Positions 57,112-64,000 of a stretch of 64,000 bases of DNA are shown piece after piece. The DNA comes from Pseudomonas piscis (GTDB lineage Bacteria; Pseudomonadota; Gammaproteobacteria; Pseudomonadales; Pseudomonadaceae): NCBI RefSeq assembly GCF_009380155.1, contig NZ_WHUV01000001.1, forward strand, positions 1,798,001 through 1,862,000, in the 5' to 3' direction. The notes under the pieces were generated by a model. It made no database searches. It had not been told where the DNA came from and worked only from the letters and a program-made list of their open reading frames with translations. Position numbers and translations under genes: made by a program. How positions within the stretch are numbered: position 1 is the first letter of the stretch; every line of letters starts with the position of its first letter.

Positions 57112-59490
57112 ATGAAATTCAGTGAACAATGGCTGCGCGGTTGGGTTAGCCCGCAGGTAAGTCGTGACGAGCTGGTCGCTCGTCTGTCCATGGCCGGCCT
57201 TGAGGTGGACAGTGTTACGCCAGCCGCCGGTGACTTCAGTGGTGTGGTCGTGGGTGAGGTGCTAAGCACCGAGCAGCACCCTGACGCCGACAAACTGCGG
57301 GTCTGCCAAGTCAGCAACGGAGCCGAGACTTTCCAGGTTGTCTGCGGTGCGCCGAACGTGCGCCCCGGCCTGAAGGTCCCTTTCGCGATGATCGGTGCCC
57401 AGCTGCCCGGCGACTTCAAGATCAAGAAGGCCAAGCTGCGTGGCGTCGAGTCCAACGGCATGCTGTGTTCCCAGGCGGAGCTCCAGATCGGTGAAGGCAA
57501 CGACGGCTTGATGGAGTTGCCGGCTGACGCGCCAGTGGGTGAGGACATTCGCGCCTACCTGAGCCTTGACGATGCCAGTATCGAAGTCGACCTGACCCCA
57601 AACCGCGGTGACTGCCTGTCGTTGGCCGGTATTGCACGCGAAGTTGGTGCCCTTTATGCGGCCAAGGTGCAGCGTCCGGAAGTCAAGGCAGTTCCTGCAG
57701 TGCACGATGAAGTACGTCCAGTTGACGTGTTGGCGCCAGCAGCCTGCCCGCGTTACCTGGGGCGGGTGATCCGTAACGTGGACCTGTCCAAGCCGACCCC
57801 GCTGTGGATGGTCGAGCGCCTGCGACGTGCCGAAGTCCGCAGCATCGATGCCGCAGTGGATATCACCAACTACGTGATGCTTGAATTGGGTCAGCCGCTG
57901 CATGCGTTCGACCTGGCCGAGATCAACGGTGGCATTCGCGTACGCATGGCTGAAGAAGGCGAGAAGCTGGTATTGCTCGATGGTCAGGAAGTGGCCCTGC
58001 GCAGCGATACCCTGGTGATCGCCGACCATACCCGTGCCCTGGCGATTGCCGGTGTGATGGGTGGCGAGCATAGTGGTGTCACCACCAAGACTCGCGATGT
58101 ATTCTTGGAAAGCGCATTCTTCGACCAGATCGCCGTGGCTGGCAAAGCCCGTTCCTACGGCCTGCATACCGATGCTTCCCATCGTTATGAGCGTGGCGTG
58201 GATTGGCAGTTGGCCCGTGAGGCCATGGAGCGTGCTACTGGCCTGCTGCTGGAAATCACCGGCGGTGAAGCCGGCCCGATCATCGAAACCGTCAGCGAGC
58301 AACATCTGCCATTGGTGGCACCTGTCACCCTGCGGGCCGAGCGCATCAGTCAAATGCTGGGCATGGAACTCGAAGATTCCGAGGTCGAGCGCCTGCTCAC
58401 CGCGTTGGGCCTGACGGTAGCTGCCGATGGGGCAGGGCAGTGGCGCGTTGACGTGCCGAGTCATCGTTTCGATATCAGCCTCGAGGTCGATCTGATCGAG
58501 GAACTGGCACGCCTGTACGGTTACAACCGCTTGCCGGTTCGTTATCCGCAAGCCCGCCTGGCTCCTCAGGCCAAGGCCGAGGCGCAAGGCGACTTGCCGG
58601 CACTGCGGCGCCTGCTGGTGGCTCGTGGTTACCAGGAAGCCATCACCTACAGCTTCATCGACCCGAAACTGTTCGAACTGTTCAGCCCTGGTGTCGAGCC
58701 GTTGCTGTTGGCGAACCCGATTTCCGCCGACATGGCTGCCATGCGTTCGTCCCTGTGGCCAGGCTTGGTCAAGGCGCTTCAGCACAACCTGAACCGTCAG
58801 CAGGATCGCGTCCGCATGTTCGAAAGCGGCCTGCGGTTCGTTGGTCAGCTGGAAGGCCTGAAACAGCAGCAGATGCTGGCAGGTATCGTTTGTGGTACCC
58901 GGTTGCCTGAAGGTTGGGCGCAAGGCCGCGATGGCGTGGACTTCTTCGACGTCAAGGCAGATGTCGAGGCGGTGCTGGGCTTTGCCGGCGCTTTGGATGC
59001 GTTCACTTTCGTACCGGGCAAGCACCCTGCGCTGCATCCGGGCCAGACAGCACGCATCGAGCGCGCTGGGCGTGAAGTCGGTTACCTGGGAGCCATTCAT
59101 CCGGAACTGGCGAAGCAACTCGGGCTGGATCGCGCGGTTTTCGTGTTCGAACTGGTCCTGGGCGAAGTGGCCCAGGGTCGTTTGCCGAAGTTCCACGAGC
59201 TGTCGCGCTTCCCTGAAGTGCGTCGTGACTTGGCCCTGCTGGCAGATCGTGACGTTGCCGCGAGTGCGGTCTTGGAGGTCATTCGCGAGAATGCTGGCGA
59301 GTGGCTGACCGACCTCAGGCTATTTGACGTGTATCAGGGTAAAGGCATTGATCCTCATAGAAAAAGCCTTGCCGTTGGCTTGACCTGGCAGCATCCATCG
59401 CGCACTCTTAATGACGATGAGGTGAACTCAGCGACGCAAAATATCCTCACCTCGCTCGAACAAAGGTTGAACGCCACGTTAAGGAAGTGA
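57112..59490 (+). CDS. pheT: Phenylalanyl-tRNA synthetase beta subunit
   Basis: 792 residues. In order: tRNA-binding (EMAP/OB) domain ~39-148, B3/B4 editing domain, B5 domain, catalytic-like module, and the C-terminal FDX-ACB anticodon-binding domain (FPEVRRDLALLADRDV onwards). SD GGAGAG. Followed at 3 bp by ihfA. Confidence 0.97.
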   Translation: MKFSEQWLRGWVSPQVSRDELVARLSMAGLEVDSVTPAAGDFSGVVVGEVLSTEQHPDADKLRVCQVSNGAETFQVVCGAPNVRPGLKVPFAMIGAQLPGDFKIKKAKLRGVESNGMLCSQAELQIGEGNDGLMELPADAPVGEDIRAYLSLDDASIEVDLTPNRGDCLSLAGIAREVGALYAAKVQRPEVKAVPAVHDEVRPVDVLAPAACPRYLGRVIRNVDLSKPTPLWMVERLRRAEVRSIDAAVDITNYVMLELGQPLHAFDLAEINGGIRVRMAEEGEKLVLLDGQEVALRSDTLVIADHTRALAIAGVMGGEHSGVTTKTRDVFLESAFFDQIAVAGKARSYGLHTDASHRYERGVDWQLAREAMERATGLLLEITGGEAGPIIETVSEQHLPLVAPVTLRAERISQMLGMELEDSEVERLLTALGLTVAADGAGQWRVDVPSHRFDISLEVDLIEELARLYGYNRLPVRYPQARLAPQAKAEAQGDLPALRRLLVARGYQEAITYSFIDPKLFELFSPGVEPLLLANPISADMAAMRSSLWPGLVKALQHNLNRQQDRVRMFESGLRFVGQLEGLKQQQMLAGIVCGTRLPEGWAQGRDGVDFFDVKADVEAVLGFAGALDAFTFVPGKHPALHPGQTARIERAGREVGYLGAIHPELAKQLGLDRAVFVFELVLGEVAQGRLPKFHELSRFPEVRRDLALLADRDVAASAVLEVIRENAGEWLTDLRLFDVYQGKGIDPHRKSLAVGLTWQHPSRTLNDDEVNSATQNILTSLEQRLNATLRK

Positions 59491-59493
59491 CGT

Positions 59494-59796
59494 ATGGGGG
59501 CTCTGACGAAAGCTGAAATGGCCGAACGTCTCTACGAAGAGCTGGGCCTGAACAAACGCGAGGCCAAGGAATTGGTCGAGCTATTCTTTGAAGAAATCAG
59601 GCACGCTCTCGAAGATAACGAACAGGTCAAATTGTCCGGTTTTGGTAACTTCGATCTTCGGGATAAACGCCAGCGTCCTGGCCGGAACCCGAAGACAGGC
59701 GAAGAAATCCCGATCACGGCTCGCCGAGTCGTCACCTTTCGTCCAGGGCAGAAGTTGAAGGCCCGGGTTGAGGCTTATGCTGGAACCAAGTCATAA
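59494..59796 (+). CDS. ihfA: Integration host factor alpha subunit
   Basis: A 100-residue DNA-bending protein that pairs with IhfB. The beta-arm motif [20 protein letters not shown], with the DNA-intercalating Pro, is intact. It overlaps the merR gene by 20 bp. Confidence 0.97.
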   Translation: MGALTKAEMAERLYEELGLNKREAKELVELFFEEIRHALEDNEQVKLSGFGNFDLRDKRQRPGRNPKTGEEIPITARRVVTFRPGQKLKARVEAYAGTKS

Positions 59797-60133
59797 CGAC
59801 GAGCTCCCGGTTATCCCGGGTAAACGCTACTTCACCATTGGTGAAGTCAGCGAGCTCTGTGCGGTCAAACCGCATGTGCTGCGTTATTGGGAGCAGGAGT
59901 TTCCTCAACTCAACCCCGTCAAACGCCGCGGAAATCGCCGGTATTATCAGCGCCAGGATGTGCTGATGATCCGGCAGATCCGCGCGTTGCTTTATGATCA
60001 GGGTTTCACCATCGGTGGCGCGCGCTTGCGCCTCTCTGGTGATGAAGCCAAAGACGATACCACCCAGTACAAGCAACTGATCCGTCAGATGATCTCCGAA
60101 CTGGAAGATGTGCTCGTAGTACTCAAGAAATAA
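59777..60133 (+). CDS. MerR-family transcriptional regulator
   Basis: A 118-residue regulator. The N-terminal MerR helix-turn-helix ([27 protein letters not shown], given as family pattern in two parts: [12 protein letters not shown] and [12 protein letters not shown]) is followed by a short helical tail. No metal-binding cysteine cluster at the C-terminus. ATG 59777 follows GAGG within ihfA, so it is co-translated. This ihfA-merR-tRNA-Pro order is common in Pseudomonas. Target unknown. Confidence 0.9.
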   Translation: MLEPSHNDELPVIPGKRYFTIGEVSELCAVKPHVLRYWEQEFPQLNPVKRRGNRRYYQRQDVLMIRQIRALLYDQGFTIGGARLRLSGDEAKDDTTQYKQLIRQMISELEDVLVVLKK

Positions 60134-60221
60134 TTCTCTGTTTTAAATACTTCCACTTTTCAAAAGGTTGCGGTATATTCCTCAGCGTTTCCTGAGAAGT
60201 GAAACAGGTTTCACGCCTAGT

Positions 60222-60298
60222 CGGGGCGTAGCGCAGTCCGGTAGCGCACTAGCATGGGGTGCTAGGGGTCGAGTGTTCGAATCACTCCGTCCCGACCA
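60222..60298 (+). tRNA. tRNA-Pro(GGG)
   Basis: A 77-nt cloverleaf with encoded CCA. Anticodon stem CTAGC/GCTAG, loop ATGGGGT, anticodon GGG. A -10-like TATATT lies at 60174-60179, with only a weak -35. Confidence 0.96.
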
Positions 60299-60314
60299 TA
60301 TTTTTCAATGACTT

Positions 60315-60342
60315 AGCCCAATCTTCACAGGTTGGGCTTTTT
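60315..60342 (+). terminator. Terminator after tRNA-Pro
   Basis: AGCCCAA pairs with TTGGGCT around a 10-nt loop, followed by a T-tract. Confidence 0.8.
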
Positions 60343-60495
60343 CATGCCCAGGGACTTTTGCGGGGGGTCAACCCGTTTTCCTCCTCAAGATGGTCAGTGC
60401 CGGCCCTCGCGAGTCGGTCGCTGATACTTTGGTCGCCGCCTCAATCAGCTGCTGCAGCTCCGGGGTAGAATAGTGGCTACCTTTACCACCCGGCG

Positions 60496-60759
60496 ATGAA
60501 CATGCGGCAGCTGCTGAACGCAGTGCTGTTGATTACCGCCAAGGCAGCATTGCCCGATCTGACATCAGCCAAGCGCGTGAAGGCTCAGTACCTGATGGCC
60601 CTGGCCTTGCAATCGTATAAAGGGGAGGCTCACGGCGCCGCAGAGTGGGGCCCCCGGGTCGCCTCCGAGATGAAGGAGTTCTTTGGTGTCACCATCGATC
60701 CAAAGAACTGGACGCGTGACTGGCTGGAGTTGTGGGAATCCCTGAAAGAGGTGATCTAG
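60496..60759 (+). CDS. Hypothetical small protein downstream of tRNA-Pro
   Basis: An 87-residue soluble protein (MNMRQLLNAVLLITAKAALPD start) rich in Ala, Leu and Trp near its end. It has a coding look but a weak SD. No family recognised. Lying just past a tRNA gene and before phage-like cassettes, it may be part of an insertion. Confidence 0.5.
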   Translation: MNMRQLLNAVLLITAKAALPDLTSAKRVKAQYLMALALQSYKGEAHGAAEWGPRVASEMKEFFGVTIDPKNWTRDWLELWESLKEVI

Positions 60760-60850
60760 GAAGTGGATAAACAGGCTCAGCAGCCAGTATGGTAGGGATT
60801 CACGCGGAAAAATATCAAAAAGCGGCATAATTATATTGATATGACGGGTT

Positions 60851-60878
60851 TTGTACGTACTTTACCCATAGTGTACAA
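60851..60878. promoter_or_regulatory. Inverted repeat TTGTAC-N16-GTACAA
   Basis: Perfect 6-bp arms 16 bp apart, the left one running into a GTACGTAC palindrome. This looks like a phage-type repressor operator with two half-sites. Inference only. Confidence 0.35.
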
Positions 60879-60906
60879 GTAACGTGAAACGCACACGAAA
60901 CCCTGA

Positions 60907-60929
60907 GCCCGGCCAAGCGCCGGGTTTTT
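60907..60929 (+). terminator. Terminator-like hairpin
   Basis: CCCGGC pairs with GCCGGG around caagc, followed by six T. Confidence 0.7.
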
Positions 60930-60987
60930 TATTACTCCGATTTCACCAGAATGATTTTTGTAGGGGCGGGCAGCAGTATGAAAAATA

Positions 60988-61020
60988 CTGTTTGCATGTA
61001 CAGTGTTTTGTTGAGATAGT
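60988..61020 (+). promoter_or_regulatory. LexA box and promoter of cassette A
   Basis: CTGT-TTGCATGT-ACAG (60988-61003) is a perfect CTGT-N8-ACAG LexA box with TA and TG flanks. It covers the -35 TTGCAT (60992-60997) of a promoter with a 17-bp spacer and -10 GATAGT (61015-61020). Confidence 0.75.
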
Positions 61021-61127
61021 CATTCCACTCCACGGTTGCATCGGGCGCGATCATCTACTGATGTAGATGCTGACCTGCAGTCAGCCGTGCGAAGGCCTCG
61101 AGCCCCGAACCTTCGCCTTTGAGCGAC

Positions 61128-61172
61128 ATGAAAGCGGAATTTCCCGCAACCAATCATTCCATTCAAAGGTAG
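61128..61172 (+). CDS. Conserved short upstream ORF of cassette A
   Basis: A 14-codon ORF, MKAEFPATNHSIQR, ends 4 nt before the gene at 61177. It begins in the 29-bp block identical to cassette B. The B copy reads MKAEFFAIRHSTQ, so eight of 13 residues match, with three synonymous third-base changes. SD-like GAG upstream. Translation is unproven. Confidence 0.45.
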   Translation: MKAEFPATNHSIQR

Positions 61173-61176
61173 CAAA

Positions 61177-61509
61177 ATGAACGCAGTAACTATGGGTAAG
61201 CACTTCACTACACTGCACCCTAAAGGGATTGTGGAGATTGTATCGGCAGCACAAAACACTGGTGGCCTGATTATCCAGACTGGTCTGATCGCCCCCTCGA
61301 ACGGTACTGTTGATCTGTATGTAGGGCCGACCGGTTCTTCCCTTGCCGATTCAGCAATCATCTTCTCCGGCAACGGCTCTCATATCACGAATAGCAACTC
61401 GGAGGTTGTTATGCCGTACCCGATTCGCATCCCTGCGGGCAAAGCACTGTGGACGTACTCGTCTACTCCGGATGGCGCAATCGCATTGACATGGGATTTG
61501 CTGGCTTAA
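61177..61509 (+). CDS. Cassette A protein, unknown function
   Basis: A 110-residue protein starting MNAVTMGKHFTTL, rich in Ser, Thr, Gly, Ile and Val with a pattern suggesting a beta-sandwich, ending AIALTWDLLA. No signal peptide or membrane segment. Paralogous to the protein at 62139, which shares its start MNAV.(M/V)GK and end (A)(I/V)ALTWD(L/V)LA. SD AAAGG. The upstream LexA box predicts DNA-damage induction. Phage structural or colicin-like roles are possible but unsupported. Confidence 0.75.
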   Translation: MNAVTMGKHFTTLHPKGIVEIVSAAQNTGGLIIQTGLIAPSNGTVDLYVGPTGSSLADSAIIFSGNGSHITNSNSEVVMPYPIRIPAGKALWTYSSTPDGAIALTWDLLA

Positions 61510-61542
61510 CGGTGCTTCCTGATCCATAAACCTGGATGAAAT

Positions 61543-61575
61543 AGAAAAGCCCGGACCTGTACCGGGCTTTTTTGT
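61543..61575 (+). terminator. Terminator after cassette A gene
   Basis: AAAAGCCCGG pairs with CCGGGCTTTT around acctgta, with further T. Confidence 0.9.
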
Positions 61576-61934
61576 GCCTCTGAGGAAAGTCGCTACCGAA
61601 GTGGACGTTTTCCCGGATGTCTTTCGGATTCCCGGCAGCGACGGCAGCCTCACGGAAGGCCTGGATATAGATAAGCGGGCAAGTGCAGTGCAACGGAAAA
61701 ACACCGGCAGTCCGCGTACCTTTACCTCACGCTTGCTGTCGGGATGGTGCGAGACTGGGTCTGGCGAGATCGATGCAATGGGGCGTCGACGCTGGGAAGG
61801 TCTTTGGCAGACAGCGCGGAAAGACGCGCGCACCTATTCAGGCCCTGGCACCCGTTGGGGCTTTTTCATTTCTAAAGCGTCGATGGGCGCGACCAGGCCG
61901 GTCCGGTTAGGCGTCCTGGCTGTGGATGCGAATG
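61576..61934. other. Spacer between cassettes A and B
   Basis: No supported gene; open frames on both strands lack SD sites and recognisable content. Its right part carries a second GGGGCTTTTTC-type terminator-like hairpin (about 61841-61870). Confidence 0.45.
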
Positions 61935-61947
61935 GCTAGAATGATTA

Positions 61948-61980
61948 CTGGTTGCATATCCAGTATTTTGCTGAGATAGT
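61948..61980 (+). promoter_or_regulatory. SOS-box-like palindrome and promoter of cassette B
   Basis: CTGG-TTGCATAT-CCAG (61948-61963) keeps the symmetry of the cassette A LexA box, but both arms have changed the inner T/A pair to G/C. The -35 TTGCAT (61952-61957), 17-bp spacer and -10 GATAGT (61975-61980) are conserved. Confidence 0.55.
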
Positions 61981-62087
61981 AATTTCACTCCTCGGGTGTA
62001 TCAGAAGCGAAACCCACTGCGCTGTTGGTGTTTACATTCTCGACTCGTGTGAAGGCCTTGAGCCTCGAGCAATCGCCTTTGAGCGAC

Positions 62088-62129
62088 ATGAAAGCGGAAT
62101 TCTTCGCGATACGACATTCGACTCAATAG
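62088..62129 (+). CDS. Conserved short upstream ORF of cassette B
   Basis: A 13-codon ORF, MKAEFFAIRHSTQ, ending 9 nt before the gene at 62139. Counterpart of the ORF at 61128. Translation is unproven. Confidence 0.45.
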   Translation: MKAEFFAIRHSTQ

Positions 62130-62138
62130 GTGGTTAAT

Positions 62139-62483
62139 ATGAACGCAGTAAAAGTTGGCAAGAATTACCTGACAGTAAACCCAGGTAGCAATGTGGTTCA
62201 GGTTGTAGCTCCTGCGGCAAACACCTCCGGTGTGATTGTTAGCACTTGCCTCATTAGCACGTCCAACGGCGGGGTGGGAGTATTCACTGGTACTTCTGCT
62301 CCTTCGAGTATTGTCGACCAGTCCAAGCCAATCATTTTCTCTGCAAACGCGAGCTCGGCTGTCGGCACAGGCTCTGAGCTTGCTTTGCCATACCCACTGT
62401 TTCTTCCCGCTGGTCAGGGGCTGTGGCTCGCTGCAAGTGTTCCAGGCGCAGCGGTTGCACTGACCTGGGATGTCTTGGCTTGA
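62139..62483 (+). CDS. Cassette B protein, unknown function
   Basis: A 114-residue paralogue of the cassette A protein (MNAVKVGKNYLTV start, GAAVALTWDVLA end), with a similar run of short hydrophobic strands. SD AGGTGG. No recognised domain. Confidence 0.75.
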   Translation: MNAVKVGKNYLTVNPGSNVVQVVAPAANTSGVIVSTCLISTSNGGVGVFTGTSAPSSIVDQSKPIIFSANASSAVGTGSELALPYPLFLPAGQGLWLAASVPGAAVALTWDVLA

Positions 62484-62489
62484 TTTGAG

Positions 62490-62580
62490 AGTGTGTGGAA
62501 GGGCTTCGATAGAAGCTCCCACACTGGTGACATAAGCCCCTAGCTAACCCATAGCCTCGGCAACTGTCGGGGCTTTTTCG
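62490..62580 (+). terminator. Two terminator-like hairpins after cassette B
   Basis: A long imperfect hairpin (AGTGTG...CACACT, 62490-62525) is followed by AGCCTCG/CGGGGCT (about 62551-62574) with T5. Confidence 0.7.
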
Positions 62581-62662
62581 TTTTCGGCTTCCCGAACCTA
62601 TTGCTCCGAATTGGGAGTGCAAAGGGGGTGAGCTATTCGCATGCACCCACGGAGTCGAGCGC

Positions 62663-62895
62663 ATGGAGTTTCTGTACCGCCTGCTCGACAGGCTTGATAC
62701 CTGGTTTACCGCAGGATTGGTTGGTGCGTTCGCCGCGAGCTGGTGGCACCGCGACGACCTGGTCGATCGAAAGGCTTGGGCCGTCTTCATTTTCTCGCGT
62801 GCTGTATGCGCCCATTACTTGACTGGACTGGTGAGCGCTTATCTGGGGGGGGGCGAGCCCCGTAGCTGCAGCATTCTTGGCGTGTGATTGTTTCG
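62663..62895 (+). pseudogene. Frameshifted holin-like gene remnant
   Basis: The reading frame encodes a small membrane protein (MEFLYRLLDRLDTWFTAGLVG start, WWHRDDL, and a second hydrophobic segment), resembling phage holins. At 62845-62853 it meets nine consecutive G. The present frame then ends after a hydrophilic tail at 62887. With one G fewer the frame would continue as GGASPVAAAFLACD and on to a later stop, a more membrane-like sequence. SD GGAG before the ATG. Probably a decayed prophage gene. Confidence 0.55.
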
Positions 62896-63061
62896 TCTTG
62901 GCTTAGAACAGACGGTCGTGACAGATAGTTCTCGACCAAAAGCTGCTTGCCAGCTACCAATCAATCTGCCCCCTTACTGTTCTGTTCCGCCCAATCTCCT
63001 CCTGACTGTCCTTGTACTTCCAGACCCTTTGCGGCGAGCATGCATGCACTGACCGACCCCT
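62896..63061. other. Intergenic region before the GNAT gene
   Basis: No gene and no clear promoter motif recognised. Confidence 0.35.
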
Positions 63062-63076
63062 ATGATCCTGAACATG

Positions 63077-64000
63077 ATGAACCTTCCTGTCGAATTCCCC
63101 GAGTTCTTCCTGCCCGACTGCACGCTGCGGCGGATTCATCGCCGTGATGTCGATGCGATTTTCGCCGGGTTGTCCCACCCGCAGGTGATCGCCCACTACG
63201 GTGTGTCTTACGACAGCCTCGAGGCGACAGGTGAGCAGATGCGCTGGTACGACGAGTTGCTGGAGGAGCGTCGGGGCATCTGGTGGGGCATCGCCTTGCC
63301 GGGGCGGGAAGAGCTGGTGGGTGCCTGTGGCTTCAATGATTGGTCCCACGCCGATCGCAGTCTGGATATTGGCTACTGGCTGATGCCTGAGCACTGGGGG
63401 CGGGGGCTGATGCAGGCCTGCTTGCCCACCATCCTCAACTTCGCCCTGGGTACCCTCGGTGTGCACCGCATCCATGCCGATGTTGAGCCGGAGAACTCCG
63501 CCAGCGCCCGCTTGCTGGAGCGGTTGGGCTTCTTGCTTGAGGGAACCCTGCGGGACGTGGAGTACAAGAACGGGGGCTTCCTGAGCCTGCACCAGTACAG
63601 CATGCTGGCCACTGACCCGGCCGCGCGAGTGTTGTTGGCGGACGATACGCCAACCCTGCGCCCGTCCTGTGGGAGGGATGCGCCGGCGCTCAGTGCCTTG
63701 GCTCAGCGCAGCAAGGCCCATTGGGGTTATCCCGAGGCCTGGATGGAGGCGTGGGAGGCCGCACTGACTTTAACCCCGGCGCAACTGGTCGGTCATTACG
63801 CGGTGCTGGCTGCGGCGAATGGCTCGACGCTGGGATTCTATGGACTGGAGCGCGACGAGGACGGCTGGAAACTGGAGCACTGCTGGGTCGACCCCTCGGC
63901 CATGATGGGGGGGCACGGGCGGCGCTTGGTAGGACATGCCCTGGCTGTGGCTCGCGGGCTGGGCGTGACCACTTTGGCGGTGGAGTCCGATCCTTCGGCC
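63077..64000 (+). CDS. Tandem GNAT acetyltransferase (partial, runs off the window)
   Basis: An open frame without a stop to the end of the window (308 codons visible). The first ~170 residues form a RimJ/RimL-like N-acetyltransferase: LRRIHRRDVDAIF, DIGYWLMPEHWGRGLMQAC (acetyl-CoA loop) and HADVEPENSASARLLERLGF. A second GNAT domain follows in frame (LRPSCGRDAPAL, KAHWGYPEAWMEAW, GGHGRRLVGHALAVA). Both acetyl-CoA loops look complete. Substrates unknown. The start is uncertain among ATG 63062, 63074 and 63077, with no clear SD. Confidence 0.85.
   Translation, partial: MNLPVEFPEFFLPDCTLRRIHRRDVDAIFAGLSHPQVIAHYGVSYDSLEATGEQMRWYDELLEERRGIWWGIALPGREELVGACGFNDWSHADRSLDIGYWLMPEHWGRGLMQACLPTILNFALGTLGVHRIHADVEPENSASARLLERLGFLLEGTLRDVEYKNGGFLSLHQYSMLATDPAARVLLADDTPTLRPSCGRDAPALSALAQRSKAHWGYPEAWMEAWEAALTLTPAQLVGHYAVLAAANGSTLGFYGLERDEDGWKLEHCWVDPSAMMGGHGRRLVGHALAVARGLGVTTLAVESDPSA

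Larger units (their letters stand above)
60760..61127. other. Non-coding region before cassette A
   Basis: Contains an inverted repeat (60851-60878), a terminator-like hairpin (60907-60929) and the SOS-box promoter of cassette A (60988-61020). No gene supported. Confidence 0.5.
60975..62486 (+). repeat. Diverged duplication of an SOS-boxed cassette (A 60975-61512, B 61935-62486)
   Basis: Two units 960 bp apart share, in order, an SOS-box-like palindrome, a TTGCAT-17-GATAGT promoter, a 29-bp identical block (61113-61141 and 62073-62101), a short upstream ORF and a ~110-codon gene. Spacing within the two units is the same to within 2 bp. Confidence 0.85.

Noticed and set aside
60271..60298. 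tRNA-Pro 3' end as an att site with a downstream copy
   Set aside because: I looked for a repeat of the tRNA 3' end in the following 3 kb and found none, so no element boundary can be claimed from this window.
61574..61939. 121-codon frame between the two SOS cassettes
   Set aside because: No SD, it starts inside a terminator tail, and the translation looks like non-coding sequence.

Overview
The window is chromosomal DNA of a GC-rich Pseudomonas, most likely of the P. fluorescens/P. protegens/P. chlororaphis group. This rests on recognised gene order and protein families, not on a database search. The order leuC-leuD-methyltransferase-leuB-asd-usg-fimV-truA-trpF-accD-folC-SPOR-cvpA-purF-metZ-SDR and the order thrS-infC-rpmI-rplT-pheS-pheT-ihfA-merR-tRNA-Pro are both conserved in Pseudomonas. 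An RsmE-type CsrA and a ChiC chitinase beside an AA10 protein fit the biocontrol group.

Layout. 1-2.75 kb: gltX and three tandem copies of a tRNA-Ala/tRNA-Glu unit. 2.8-10 kb: a TetR regulator, a thioesterase, dusC, ibpA behind a sigma-32 promoter and a ROSE-type RNA thermometer, a PAS-GGDEF-EAL protein and a LysR regulator. 10-29.1 kb: a housekeeping block for leucine, aspartate-semialdehyde, tryptophan, fatty acid, folate, purine and methionine synthesis, interrupted by fimV and an M24-type protein. 29.3-31.4 kb: tRNA-Val, two tRNA-Asp, an amine oxidase-like flavoprotein and a second tRNA-Val.

31.45-41.1 kb is an accessory stretch. It holds about 1.1 kb without a supportable gene, an rtcB-prfH ribosome-repair/rescue operon preceded by a 13-codon leader ORF, a divergent XRE regulator, a leaderless AA10 lytic polysaccharide monooxygenase with chitinase ChiC, rsmE, and a DUF1654-endA operon under an SOS (LexA) box. 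41.3-50.4 kb: periplasmic glutaminase-asparaginase ansB, with an AauR-like enhancer site and a sigma-54-like promoter, and a complete ribose operon rbsBACRKD extended by a periplasmic nucleoside hydrolase. 50.5-52.5 kb: small proteins and a cold-shock protein. 52.8-60.3 kb: the translation block with ihfA and merR, ending at tRNA-Pro(GGG).

60.3-62.9 kb, just after tRNA-Pro, looks like a decayed phage-derived locus. Two diverged copies of one cassette lie 960 bp apart. Each has an SOS-box-like promoter, a conserved 13-14 codon upstream ORF and a ~110-residue protein of unknown function. A frameshifted holin-like gene with a nine-G tract follows. The window ends inside a tandem double-GNAT acetyltransferase gene.

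Most worth following up: the rtcB-prfH leader, the SOS-boxed twin cassettes with their upstream ORFs, the leaderless LPMO with Lys9-His10, and the SOS box in front of endA.
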